DNA of 64,000 nt, taken from positions 248,001 to 312,000 of the forward strand of contig WNNJ02001874.1 in NCBI GenBank assembly GCA_012934845.2, read 5' to 3'. A program made the translations under genes and the position numbers. Below, piece after piece: positions 13,301 to 28,300 of the stretch. Under the pieces are notes generated by a model, which was not told where the DNA came from, did not search any database, and worked only from the letters and a program-made list of their open reading frames with translations. Position 1 is the first letter of the stretch. Each line of letters starts with the position of its first letter. The stretch comes from Pomphorhynchus laevis (Eukaryota; Acanthocephala; Palaeacanthocephala; Echinorhynchida; Pomphorhynchidae).

Positions 13301-16300
13301 TAAACGAGCTTTCTTAATTGCTTTCGATAACTGCTAAAGGATATCACTAACTTTATTAAGAATAAGTAAGTTTTATAATATCGAAGAAACTGATGAGCAA
13401 TTGTTTTAATTTATCAAAACTTTAATGCATTTTTAATGTCCTGCTTGCCTCACTAAGTTGTGCTTGCCTCAGTTCTCTAAGAGCTCACCAAGTTGCGCAT
13501 TATTAATGGCATCTGATTTTATGGGCTACTTTGGATCTCCTTTCAAGGAAAATGACGAGAAACGTCATTAATTGCATTAGCCAGTTTTCTAAGATCAAAT
13601 GAAAACTATTCCACTGTATCAATACGGTTGAGGAAAGGGAAGTATATCGACACGTTTGAGTATAATTAGAATAAATATTACTTAATTTTAAATATATATT
13701 ATTAAATTACAATAAAATCGACAGATTTAAATGCTATTTTTCATAAGACTAACGCGTTTTAAAAGTTTTTAAATTTATTTTTTATCAATTCTGTTAACTT
13801 TTTAAAGTCAATTGCTTTTTATTAATTTACAGAGGAGATTATCGATAAGCGTATTAGTCAAAGTGAAATTTTAACAAAGTATCTTCTTCAATATTCCATT
13901 ATATTATCTCCGCGAAGAATTGAGCCAATTTCGTTGCTATCCAATTGGTGCTTAAAGCGTGCTATTAATGGTGGACTACCAAATACCGATTTGACTAAGT
14001 AATTTTTTTCTTTTATCAATTACGATTGATCCTTCGCTGCATTTAGATTGGATCAACTGAAACGTCTGATACCTGTCGATATGGTATGTATTTTCTTATC
14101 GAAAGTGAGAAAACCAATTGTTTTTATTTAAAGAGCGAAGATGAAAAACTTTTGTTAATCGATCAATTTGATTCCATTGATTTAAACAGAAATGATTTCT
14201 TAAGTGAAACATTTTTTACTGATAACTTTGCTAACAATGATGGAATTATTAATGCGTTTCTATACGGCAGCTGCGCTTTTTCTCGGGTTGCATGTCATAC
14301 GTTGTTAATGGTATTATTTGTTCAAATAGAACAGTTGCCAACTGATCAGGTTTATAATTTAAATAATTTGTTACTTTTTAGTTGCTAATTTTTTTAGCTT
14401 CGAGACAACTTTGCGGTTTTAGACGCGATTTCTGGTATTCTTCGATTGCTTCAAATGTTTCCTAAATCGGTCGGCGATATAATTTTGGCTAATCTTGAAA
14501 CGATAACAATGAAAGGAGCAATCGATCCATGGTGTGTTTATATACCACAACTTCTAAATATGTAAGTTTATTTGTCTTGTAGTCTCACATAAAATTTAAA
14601 AGTTAATTAGATAATAATTTAATATTTTAAATATAATATTTTCATTAAAGTTATCTAATTTTTAAATTTTAACAAAAGAACTAGTTTCATAATTTTTAAA
14701 TATACTAATTTAACTAATAATGAGTAATCATGTATAAGTCCATGCTATCCGAAAATATGTACAAAATATATGAACGCAATATGTTCGTTAATAAGGAAAG
14801 CAATTTCATTTTAAGTGGATTATTAATTTACAAAAATACTTTTCAGTTAAAATATTTATGTTAACTAAAATACTTTAATTAAAATTATATTGAAGTTTTA
14901 AATTTTAATAAATAAACTATTTATCTAAATTTTATATGAAGACTAGTAATAAACGTGTAAGTATAACTTAAAATATGTACGAAAAATATGCTCGTAAATA
15001 GGAAAAGCAATTTTATTTTAAATAGACTTTAAATAGTTAATTATGATCCATTATTGATAAAGAATTATTGGAGCTGGATCAAAGAAAACAGGATATTTTA
15101 TGATATTTCGCTTGCTTCTGTTAGCATCTTCATAAAATTACTAAAGATGCTAACAGAATTTGGCCAAATATCAAAACGTTTCCTCTTTTATTTCATCCAG
15201 CTCAAATAATTCTCTCAATATAAACTTTTATTTTGACAAGGATGAAAGTACGTGTACAGTTTTTGATTTTTTAATCAGAAAATATAAAATTATCGCTTAA
15301 AGATCTTTCATTATATTCTTTGAAGTATAAAAGGCTAAATTATTGTCAATATAAGCTTAAATAATCTTAAACAGAATCAAGTCAACATAATCTTAAACTT
15401 AGAGAAGTTTAAGTATTAAACTTCTCCAAGTTAATACTTGGTAATCCAAGTATTCGTGATTAAATTGTGAATAAACAATTGAACAATTTGTACCTATCAA
15501 AGTGCGATTTGTGAAAACACAAATCGTACATATTTGATGCTAAACAGATACAGCACAATACAAGGTGCGAACGTCAAGCGTAACACGGTAATTTTGAGGT
15601 ATTAATAAAGCCCTTGTGACTTTTACGTATAGCTTTATGCTTAAATCAATCAATTCATTGTATGTTCGAAAAATGATTAACTCTGGAAAGGAATACAAAA
15701 ACAGTATGAAACTTGAAAAGCTGCTTAGTCTTCTCATAATTTTTGTATTATGTCTGAGTTTACCTAGTTCATATAAATAGCTTGGGCTTTGATATGCTGT
15801 TTATGACCTAAAAACAATAATATTTGGTTTTGATTTTAGTAATTAATTGTCAACTTACATATTCATTCACCCAACATGCCGATAATATAAATTTTAAAGA
15901 AAAAACATTTGAGGTATGCACATTAAACTATATAACGCTTATCTCTTTTAATATAAATTTCGTAGTTACCAGTTTTGCTTATTTTTTATTTATAAAGACA
16001 GAGTATAAAGTTATTAAGGCTTACCACTTTGTTTGAATCAATTGTTTAACTGATTATTTATTTATGAATGAAAAATAAATTTCTATTATAATATTTTATA
16101 ATAGAAAATTGTTTTGGATTGCAGTTACAAAATAAATGAAATGTATGTTTTAGCAAAGAGAAACCAAGATTTACTTGAGCTTTTTATTATTGAGTCCACA
16201 GTTTTATGTAACATATCCTCGCAGTTTCTTCTATTTGCAGTTAGTGCCTATTTCACACTTAAGTTTTTTTTATCACTGATGATAATCATCTAGAGTAAAG

Positions 16301-19300
16301 CTCAGTATTAATTATGTCAATAAATCAATAATCGTTTATTACATTAAATTAATTAGCCATTAACAATTCTTTATTGACATATAATCTATTTATTAATGTA
16401 ACTTTTAAATTTATATTCAATCATTATTTTAAGGTATGTAAGCATTTATAATAAGCTGTGAATTATTTTCATATTTGTTCAGGCTTATAAATAAGAAGTT
16501 TCAACATATTCAACCGATTATTTTACCGATCGTGTTATCAATAGCTCGCTTTCAACCGACGAGGATTATATATTCAGTCGTTGCTGTAGAACAGGATTGT
16601 AAGTTCTTTCCAATTTTGCTCTCGACAAACAATCTTTTTATTTATATCAGTGGATCCAGATATATTATCTTCAATCAGTAAAATACTGGACATTGATAAA
16701 ATCTGGACCGCGACTCGTTGTTTTATTAAAGAAATGCTTCGACTTACACTAATGAAACATGAATTGTGTAGCGGCGTCGTGAAGAGAATCGAAGCTGATT
16801 ACTCTTCTCGTATAAACCGACTTAATCAACACCGAAAGAAAGTATCAACTTTCAATGTTCCCAAAGATGCTGCACATAGTCTTGTCAAAGCTCGTCAATC
16901 ATTGCTATTTGATAATGTAAGTTTTAAAATAAATAAATCGTTCAAAGTTTATTAAAATATTTGCATTGCATATTTTAAATTACTTATTATTTTTATTTTT
17001 GTCTACCCGGTTCTTTTTAACAAATAATTGCAAGATTTACTAAGGCATAGGCATTGACGGATCCAATTATAAAGAACTGAATGTCTGCTGATAAGATTAA
17101 ATTAAGATTAAAAATTAAGATTTAATAAAGATTATAAATTAAAAATTAAGATTTGTTAATAAAACGGAGTTTTGTTAATAAAACGCCTTTTTCATCAGCT
17201 GAAATGTTAACTTATTGCTACTGCGATGTAGGATAGATACGGATAATATGAAAGAAAATAAAAACAAAATCTTAAATGAAAATCAATTATTAAAAAACTT
17301 AAACTCGTTTTGTTTTATTTTTATAATAACTTAATGGCTCTTTTTTCCATCATCAATCTTCTAGTCTATATGGATTGTAATGAGTTAATTCTTATTCGAT
17401 TTCTAATTAAATTCTTCACATTAAACCCAAAGTTTTATGTGACAAAATAATTCGTTCCTTAATTATATTCTTAAAAGTTAAAAATCCAATTCTAAAAGTT
17501 AAAAATCCAATTAAATTTACTACTTGATACTATCTACTTATAAAAATCTTATAGAGATCACACAAATCAATTGAATGACACGCATATGTAAAGATCAAAC
17601 ACCTTAAAATAACCTGTGATTAAAATCGAATATGGAATTATCGGAGCTGGATCGAAAAAGAGGAAACTTTTATTTGATATTTCGCTAACCACTGTTAGCA
17701 TCATCAGAAAATTACTTCAGAAAATTAATTTTCTGAAGATGTTAACATATGTTAGCGAAATATCAGATAAAAGTTTCCATCCAATAATTCTTTATGAACT
17801 ATTATCAACCATTGATCACTATCAACTATTTACGAAATCGAATATGTTTAAAAGTCGATAGTAAGATTATGTATGCAAATACATTGCTAAGGTCGAAACG
17901 CCTCATTGTGTCGAGTCAGCTGTGGTAAGCGCATATCGAGTTAAGCTTTCTGACGAAGGCTGTAAAAAAACATGCAGGTTTAAACTTTCCTGTCATTGTG
18001 TAATACTAAAAAGTTATTTAATTCTTTAAGATTACGTATATTACAATATATTTGAATATTATAAAACATTTGTATACAATACTATATATGTATATTAGAT
18101 TTTATATTTTTTGTATAGTTTATATTTTAATTAAAGAGTGATATTTAAATACAGATTAAATACAGATTTTCAACGTTTAATTTTTATTTAAAATATTTTT
18201 GTTTGATTATTAGTTGCTTGGTCAGTAAATTGCTTAGCTTATCATTTTAGTTATTCTTTTTTAGGTATGTGATTTAGTATCTAAAATGATGCTTTTTCTA
18301 AACGAAGAATCGAGTTGTAAACTTGATCAGATTTTTGCAAGTGAAATATTACCAATATGCAATGACTTTCAAACTCAATTAAATGAGGATTTAGCTAAAT
18401 TGCAGATTGATAAAACTGCATCATCAACTTTGCTATTGACGGAAGTAATTGGTTTTCTAATATTTTCGTCTATTCTTTTACTATTTTCAGCTTTGCAAGC
18501 GTTCAACTGCGTTCTGTCAAAATTACAGATTTAATATCAACATTGGACTTGTTAGTGATGCCCTTTTAAAAATATTCTCTCAATATCCGAATAAGATACC
18601 ATTGCCATCCGGTACTGAATCAAAGGTATCTGAAAATTAGATATTGATTGATAACTATGGAAATATTATGTCATACAAACAAAAGAAATTGCTAATGCAA
18701 ATCATTTGTTAATTATCTGCATTTTAGTAATTCAAGCTATAAAAATATGTTAAATTATTAATTTTTAAGTATAACAAGCATTTACGTGCGACATTTCGTT
18801 GTCAGAAGTTTACCCGATGTCAGTTTTGCATGATCAATGATAATTCCAAATCAACTTCTTTATGAAACACTTTATGATCTTTATCAAGTTAATAATTTAG
18901 GAAATTTTATTAGTTTTCGTTCATTTTGGGAATTTACCGAATTTAATTATCTATTAATCAAATATTCACCAAATGCAAGAAAATTGAAGTTTAAAATTTA
19001 TTTTGTATAAATAAATAATTTATTTTTTAAAAAATTATTAATAAAAAATAATAAATTAAAAATTTATTTTATATCCAAATAATAATTTTTTTTAAATTAA
19101 TTTCGATTGCTTATTTAGTAAATTAAGTGCTGATGTCTTATCTATTGCATTATCTATTTATTATAAAAATAAATAGAGAATTGATAATGAATAGATTTAA
19201 TCCATTATCTATTTATCTTATTAAATATTTTATTATCCCGTAAAATTGTTACGACATTAATGTTGATGCTCAAAATTTAGTAAAATTGTAATGAAATTGA

Positions 19301-22300
19301 TGTGATAATTTATTGTAAATTATTTGATATATAAAGCTTTCTCTTTAGAAATCCGAGTCTTTCATTCAAGGTATCGGGCAGCATATATCAATTGTTCATT
19401 CAAAAACTCGACCGAAAAGACTGGTATTAATTACCAACGATGGTAACAGACATCCGTATCTTCTAAAAGGACTTGAGGACTTGCGACAAGAAGAAAGAAT
19501 TATGCAGCTAATATCAATAATGAACAAAACACTTGAAAATATTGATAAGTATGTCAATGATTTTTATAAATTTTCTAGTCATTAAACATTAATTAATGCT
19601 CCCGCCACGTTACATTTAATTAATTCAACCGGACATCCACTAGGCTGGCTACTCCAACAGTGTAGATATACATTTCTGCATATTATTTTTAATAGATCGT
19701 ATTCTAACAAACTATTAAAAACCTACTTTAGATCGATTATCCGCTAGCCGAATCACTGTTTTTCATACTGCCACTTGCAAATAATGTTTTTAATTTAACG
19801 TTATTGCATTTGTGAGCTGAAATTATTCTTCTGGCACAATATTATACAATTGTTCCATTTCTTGATAAAGCAGGACGCTACTAATCAACCTGGGTGAGTC
19901 GCATCAGCTGCTTACTCAGATCTATATATCACATTTCGACCCACAGTATCCGCTTAATCAGTACCTTGGTGCTGCTACATTTAGCTTCCTCTGCTCCTAT
20001 AGCGAATTTGCCGGCGCTGGTAACTGCCAGTCTCACGTGTGTAAAAACCAGTGTGCTTTGGTAGGTAAAATTCCACACGAGTGTTCTTCCCGATCTCAAA
20101 GAAAGAAGAGTAGCCCCGTCGGACCTCTTATCATCATAAGAGAGTTATGTAGGTTCGATTAACAATGGTACTTTTGTTGTAGTAAGCGCTGAATGGATTA
20201 ATCCGTTTACTGCGGAGCGCTGGCAAACATAATATTTATAAATATTGTAAATATTTAATTAATTATAAATATTTATAAATAAATATTTATAATTATATAT
20301 TTATTATATAAATATTTATTTTTCTGATTGTGGCACAATATTATCCTCACATGTATTGTTCCATTTCTTGATAAAGCAGGCATAATCAGCTAAATCAGCT
20401 CTATAGTTTATTGAGATGAGCGCTTGTTGTGCTAAGTAATTCTTGTAATGAGTCTTCTGCCAGTCTATTCAAATAAGCAGCGATCACAATCTTTGCATTT
20501 AACCATGTATATGGTCAAATATAGTAATTTGACTATATGTCAATGTGGTCATAGTCGTTTTGACTATGTATTAATCACAAATACTAAATCCATAATCTTC
20601 TTCCATTTCGATTATATAGTGTTTTATTGGAACAAAGAAATTATATATTTATATTGGAGTCAATACACATTAAAGTACTGTGTATTGTAAAATACTTTAT
20701 TTTTCTTTTAAAAAATAAATTTATTTATTTTAAGGTAAAAATTTAAGAATAATTAATTTTATATTATAAAATACTTTTATTACGTTTTTACTTCAATTAC
20801 AATATATGCAAATATAACGATTCAAGATCGTTACTCAGAAACCTCAAATCGCTGTATGTTTTACAAAATTATTGAACAAAATACAACAGGTATTTTTTGT
20901 ACTACAAATACTTATAATTCGTCTGGCCCCGTTTCTAATAATTACTTTCTTGACACACTTATTTGATGATTACTGTGAATATGAGTGGGTGTATTTTTCC
21001 ACAAATTGTTGAAAAATAAAGTTGCCTCTAATTTACCTTTTTTATTATAATAAATTGTTGTGTCTAAGAACTCCACTTTTTTCCATAGCATAAGTAAACT
21101 TTTGAGAGCCAAATGAAAGTAAACGTTTGAGAGTCCAAGGAAAGATGTCGCCAACTCTTTATTTCCTAGCCATATTATAGACACATCATCAATATGGCGA
21201 TAGTATGCTATTGGTTTTTGAAGATATGCATAATATCATTAATATAAATATAAATACATTCACATTTCATAAAGTGTAAATGGTATGAAATCAACGTTTT
21301 AAAAAATATAACATTTGAGAAAAGGTATGAAAATAAATGAAATTAATCAATTAATATTTTTTTATAAATGAATTATACCATTAAGGCAATTTTTAGTCAT
21401 ACAGTCAAATATAAAATTACTAACTCACTTTTTAAAAATAAAATAAATTAATGATGCGTTTATTTTATGCAGTCGCGTTCTTAAGTTTAATATGATATTG
21501 TACAACCTTTTATTAAAATTTGTCACATTATACGTATTTCTTTTTATGATTTTGTATCTTCTTTTATAAAATTATCTAGCGTAAGTTTATATTGTCATAT
21601 CGCAGCGCGTCATTACCTTATCGCTCTTTGTTAAATACCGCTTTTTATATATTCTAGAATATTTATATCTTTAATATATATTTGTATAAGATAATTCTAT
21701 TTTAAAATTCTATTTTAATATAGTCACAATTAATTTGATTATTTTTAGATTAATTACTTTTTAAATTAATTTAAGATACAATTTTAGTAGATAGTAAGAT
21801 TGTAGTTTCAAATTAATGTCATTACACCTATTTTCAAAGACTTTGTAACTTTAGAGACACGAGCCCTTCATTCTCAGCTAGATGTTATCCAATAGTACCC
21901 TTAAGTTCAAAATGTGGACTAATTGGAATGGTTCATCCGACAACTTCAACTTATCACCTGTATGATCGCTTTGTACAGAACGGACAAAGAAATATCAACG
22001 AGGCTAACGACAAAGATACGAAGGTGTCTTGAAGTTAATTTTATTAATTTTATTTTATAGTTTTAGTATAAAATACGATTGTGTTTAATATTTTATTATT
22101 TAATTAAATATAATATTATATATTTTATTTTAATACTTTAATAGTTTTTATACGATGTGTTTATTATTTTTATTTGTTTCTGTTTATTGCGTTTATTGTT
22201 TTTGTTATTATCTGGTGAATTGTTCGATAAGGCGTTTCAGATATAAACCCTTTTTGTATTCATTCACAAAAGAATTGAACTTCATTTTCTCGGTAAAGAC

Positions 22301-25300
22301 TACACCACAAATGTGTGTGAACTATAGTTGTATAATAATGGTTTGTAAATTGTTTACATTTTTAATAGATACCATCGTAATGTAACGTTTATTTATTTAA
22401 AAACCTCTGTTTTTAAACAATTTTTTAAATTGTTTAAAACTTTTTTAGTTTAAAATAAAACAACAATTTAAACCTCTATTTTATACAATTTCCTAAATCA
22501 TTGAATATTTAACTTTTTAATGTTTGCAGGTAATCAATAAATTTTCCGCTACATAAGATGACATTACTCTATGCGGCATCGAGTCACTTAGCAAAAGCTA
22601 CAAAATATCTTAAAGATAATTTTTATAACCCAGGATTTTTTGAACTTATTCGGCATTAAATATGAACTGATCAGATATGATTATGATAAATATACCTGTG
22701 ATCAGGTATGTCTATAATTATGATATAGCATGCAATCTTTTTTGTATATTCTAGAATATCTAGAATTTAGATATAGCACGTTATCGCTATAATAGCTCGT
22801 TATCGCATTTGACATTTGTTTTGCCAGAGAAAATTAAGCTGCTAGCGTTACCTCGAAGGAGATGTGTACTTTTAGCTAATATAGTTTATAATTATTACAA
22901 GATGATTATAAAAATGATTATTATTACATTTTTTAAATTCAGAAATTTTAAATTTGGAGAATCATATTTTTTAACAAACTTTTATTAATAGAATAAGGAA
23001 CAAATTCCTGCCATTTTATTGACAAATTAATTAAATCTCAGTTTCTTCATCTCGAAGAAATTAAACTTTTTAAATTTTTAAGTCCATTTATCTTCTCTTT
23101 AACAAAACACATTGCATGTCTTCTAAGATCTTTCTCTGAACGTGAAAAGTCACTTTGAATTTTTTATCTACTTCTCTCTAGAAAACGAATACAATTTATA
23201 TATATAAAAAAACTTACATGTGAACGACCACTTAATATTAATATTAATTAATATTAATTAATTAATATTAATATTAATTAATTAATTAATTAATATTAAT
23301 AATTAATATTAATTAATTAATTACTCAAATCAATATTAATTAATAATTAATATTTTTTAAATAATGAAATTTTATTTATATAATAACTAGAAAATTTCTA
23401 TAATTCAAGTGGCATTGACAATATTTTTTCTATTCTTTTTTCATGTCTCAAGCCGGATACCTCGTGTTATTGCTATTCAAGAAATTCTGTAATATTTGAC
23501 TTGATCTTTGTGTCTTAAATCGGTACGATATAAAGTAGTTTGTTTTGATTGTTGCGAAGCAAATATCAGCTCGAATTTTAATTATAATTTCGGTGTTTTG
23601 GACGGTTTTTTATGACGATTTGCTTAGCATGTCGTCGTATAAAAGTAACTAGTTCCTTAGCCTGGTCATCAGCTTTCGAAATTATTGGCGTAATAAATAT
23701 ACCACATTCAATTGTTTCGACTCTTTCGAAGTACTTCGAAATTTTTTCATGGAATTCAAATGCGTATGATGCAATACTCACTATGGTATCTATAATAACA
23801 GTACGACTTCTTATAACGTTTTATCTTGAATTGCACGAAAGAGTATGCTATTGGCTAAACAGGTCTTCACATGCACACTTTCATCTATCAAATATCTCAT
23901 CGAGACCATATTGGACGTAAATCGCTTCAAATGGTATTGATTTAGTAGATATCCCATTAATTTAATGGTGCGGATTTGGGTCTAACTTAATCAACATACT
24001 GGGGTGCATGATTCAGGATATTTGGCCATTTCGTTGAGTTGCCACGTGGCATCTTGTCTTTTCATTTGACGTTAAAATCTTGTCCATTTTCGTATTATGT
24101 TTGACAGTAAGTGATGAGCGCCATCTTTTTCAGCTGTGCCGATGATGCTGTTGTTCACTTCTGATGTATTTTTAGAATGATCGTATTAATAAGAGAAATC
24201 ATCCGCGAGATTATAAAGCTAAATACATGTTCAAGTTCAGGAAATATCGCTCAGGTATTGTGTCGTTGAAGTCGGTTGTGACTATATCCATTATGGCTGA
24301 ATTATCACGTGTTATCACTTCAATATAAAGAACAGGAAGTTACTACTAAATAATTACTACTATATATATTCTTTACTATAAAGAACAGGAAGTCACTTTC
24401 TGAACAGGAAGTTACTACTTCCTGTTCAGAAACAGGAAGTAGTAACAACTCTTTACCGGCTTTGTAAACTGCTATATTATTATACTATGGTATAATAGTG
24501 AATGGCATGCAAGGAGTGTTGAGCAAGATATGTGGATGTGTGGTGGAAGCGTAGGAGACGTATGAGCACTCGAACGACAGAGTTGATGATGTGTTGTCGG
24601 GGTAGGATAATTGATTTTGGAGAATTAGCGAAAAGGCTTAGGCGATAATCGATTTTAGGGAAGATAAGCGATGAAAGAAGAGACATACAAAAACGGAAGT
24701 CGATACGGGGGCTCGATATTTCAGAAACAGAAAGTAGTAACAACTCTTTACCGGATTTGTGAACTGTTTCATTTATTATATTCACTATGATATATCGCTA
24801 ACTGCAGTGTGACACATTATTATGATTCCTCTTATCTTGCTTGAGATAATATACTGTCGATTGAACGGACATGGATCCAACTTGATGTATCTACTATTGG
24901 TGGTATTATCGTATTCTACAATTGCGAAGTACATATTTATAATGCGACCATATTTGGATTCTTATTTTCAGTTAAAATAAAAATTCTAATTTTAAATATT
25001 AACAATTTTAAAAAATTAATTAAATTACCAAAATTAAAATCAATTTTTTATTAAAATTTTAATAATCTAAAAAGGATGATGCTGAAGACACTGGAGATGT
25101 AATGCCAGTAAGACCTGTGGATTCCTTTATTAAGAAATTCCGTACGAGATCATTTCTGGTAAATTTGCCCACCATTTTTGATGACGATTGTATAAAATCT
25201 TTGTGATAGGCGAATATTACCGAGGCCGAATCCAGAGAAATGTGCTTGCTGGATTTATTTAAAGAGACCCCAAGTGACATAATCAGCAGGTACGTTTGCT

Positions 25301-28300
25301 AATATAACGACTTGATTCACTTGCAACAATTTTATATTTGCTATGAAGCAAATATTTGTAAGTTGATCTTAGTTTAGGCTATCGCAATCACTTTACGACT
25401 GCCATGTATTAATTAAGACTGCTGTAACACAATTTATTAAATTAGTATTAGTTTTTAATAGCCTCATTACGATTATATTTAAAGAAGAAATACGTATTTA
25501 ATTTACATTTATCAATAAATTTCAAAGTTTTTATAGCTCATTATTTTTTATTTAAATTCAATTTCTATGTGATAGCAGCTTATTACGATACAACTACTTG
25601 AAAGCACCATGATTTTTTATACTTATTCTTTTATTCTTATTCTTTCAAAGTGAATCTCTAAGATATCACAAAATTTCCACCGTCAATTAGACTTTAAAAT
25701 CGTATGAGATTTTATTTATAATGTATTTAAGATAATTATTTAAGATAATTGTAATTTATTTAAGATATTATTCATCGTGTTTTATTTAAAATCCATTTTA
25801 TTTAAAATCGTGTGAGATCATTTATTGATCTATTATCTTTTGAAATCTAAAGCCATTAATTACGTTCGAGCATATATTTATTTTTTTCCTTCGTGATTTG
25901 TGGTTGTATGTTAAAGATATATTGGAACAATCACATACACAATCAGCAATTTTGTTTCTTTGCATTTGTGCAGAATATTCTCAAATAATATTTTACCTCA
26001 CTTCGCTTTTAAGGACATTCATGTTTTGAATTCTCACTGAATTTGTAATTTCACGTTTATCCGAACCTAAAAATACTTGTCCAAACCTAATATTACTTGT
26101 CCCGCTGATCGAGATTCAATAAATTAATTTGTTTAAATAGTAATCAATTATTCGTCAATAATTATAAAACAGTTGATATAACTTATCATTTTTGAATTTG
26201 TTGATTCATATTTAAAATCGGTTTAAAAATAAACTTCTCTTTTAATTTATATTGTTTAATTTATAATCGATTATTTTTATTCGTAATATTTTAATTTTAT
26301 AATCAAATATATTTTAGTTTTGTAATCGAATATTCGAGATTGTCAAAGCAGATTTTTAATATTATTTATAATTATAATATATAATATTATTTTTAAATGA
26401 TATTTTAAGATATTATTTATCTTATTAAATAAAATTTTATTAAATAATATCTTATTATAAAGTAAAAACTTTATCGCAGATTAAAATTGAAGATTCGACT
26501 GAAAATATTTGTTATTGTTTCTTATTATTATTTTATCTTTTATTCAATCTAAATTAGTTTTACAAAGAATAATGAAATACTCTCAATTTCGAAATTTTAC
26601 TGATCCCAATTGCAAATCGGGATCAGTTCATCTGTAGAAAGTGCTAAATTATCAGGTTTCGGCCCCTATTCTTCAACTTATGCCAATGATGTACTCTGAT
26701 AAAATTTGCTTATATATGTCTTATACATATTCAGAGTATATTATTTTTATTCATCCATAAAATAATTAGATAATTAATTTATTAAATATTAAAAATTATT
26801 TATTGGAAATACTCTTTTGGCATGTATTTGCCTTCTGTCATATTGGGCTAAAAAATAGTTGCAAAACGCGATACTATAGCAGTTTTTCATTTAAAAATTA
26901 AAACCCTTAAAATTATTAAATATATAAAAATACATAGATTATTGTTGTTAATTATTTATTCAAAATTGCTTTTAAATTTCCGCTTGTATTTATCTAAAAT
27001 TAAACGGCTAGATACTATATTTTAAAATTCGTAATATTTTGGCGAAATTAAAGTTTACTTAATTTTCCTACTAATAATACTTTGATTTTGAGGAACGTTG
27101 AAGTGGTTAAAATCTGATCCACCCATTTAAAAGAATTTAAAAATATTTAAATTAAATATTATGTAATTTAGGATCTGTATGATATTCTAAAGCCACAAGT
27201 TTTTTGTACTTTGATTTTATTCTTATCCCACTAAATTACTTACTTATTTTTATCTCAAGAAAGGTTTTTACATTAAATTTTTTAATTAATTTTAAAAAAT
27301 AATTAATTTTAATTATTTTTCATTTAATTCAATTAATTTGATAGGAATTCAATTTTATTTTCCAACTCATTCATATCTAATCGATAACAGCGATCATCCA
27401 AACTTTAGTTCAAAAATGAATTAGAATTTTTTATTTTGATTATAACCGCCAGAATTGTTTTCGGAGACAAGTTTTGAAATTGCTTTTGTTTTTACTTTAG
27501 TGAATTATGGTTCTCAAGTTTATCGCTTGGTCATTGGTGGTCAATGACAAAAAATTACACACGCAGTTTTGCGCTAATGAGTGCAGTTGGATTAATCATA
27601 GGGCTTGGAGATAGGCATCTTGGCAATCTGCTTATTGATTTTAATAACGGCCAGGTTGCGTTCATCACTAATTGAATAAAAGCGTACATCTATTTAGTTT
27701 TATATTTAGGTTGTTCACGTCGATTATAACATATGTATGGATAAATCCAGGCATCTTTCAGTTCCAGAGACGGTTCCGTTTCGTCTTACCAGGAACTTTA
27801 AAGATCCTTTAGGCATTGGTGGTGTAAAAGTAAGAACATTTTTAGTTTTGTTTTTGAACATTATATGCAAATTGTTCATCTAAATTAATTTTCGATTGTA
27901 TTGCGTCCAATATAATTGTTGTTTTAAGGAACTACACTATATATGCCAAAATATTAAATGATAAATGTATTTTAAATAATAAATTTATATTACTTGAGGT
28001 TGATGGACATTATATGCACAAGTAATTTATTATTTAAAAATATTTTGCAAGCTTTCGACAATAGCGTTTTTATCAAGCAAAAGGTAAAATCACAACAACA
28101 AAAAACGTAAAAGAATTTCATGTTATTTCGGTCATGATGGATAATTTAAGTTTTCACACTAAATTACTTGCGTCTATAATAATATAAAATAATAATTTAA
28201 AATAGTTTTAATTTTTAATTTGTCTATTATTTAAAAGTTTAAATAATAAAAATCATCAGGTTTATCGTCTAAATAGGCAAAATGATCTCAAGCCACATTT

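Noticed and set aside
20100-20175. tRNA gene or intact tRNA-derived SINE
   Set aside because: A- and B-box-like words are present, but the acceptor and T arms do not pair.
22560-22710. An SMG1 exon with [19 protein letters not shown] or [18 protein letters not shown]
   Set aside because: No splice choice joins its two frames, and exons 21855-22023 and 25075-25158 already join in phase with the expected SMG1 sequence.
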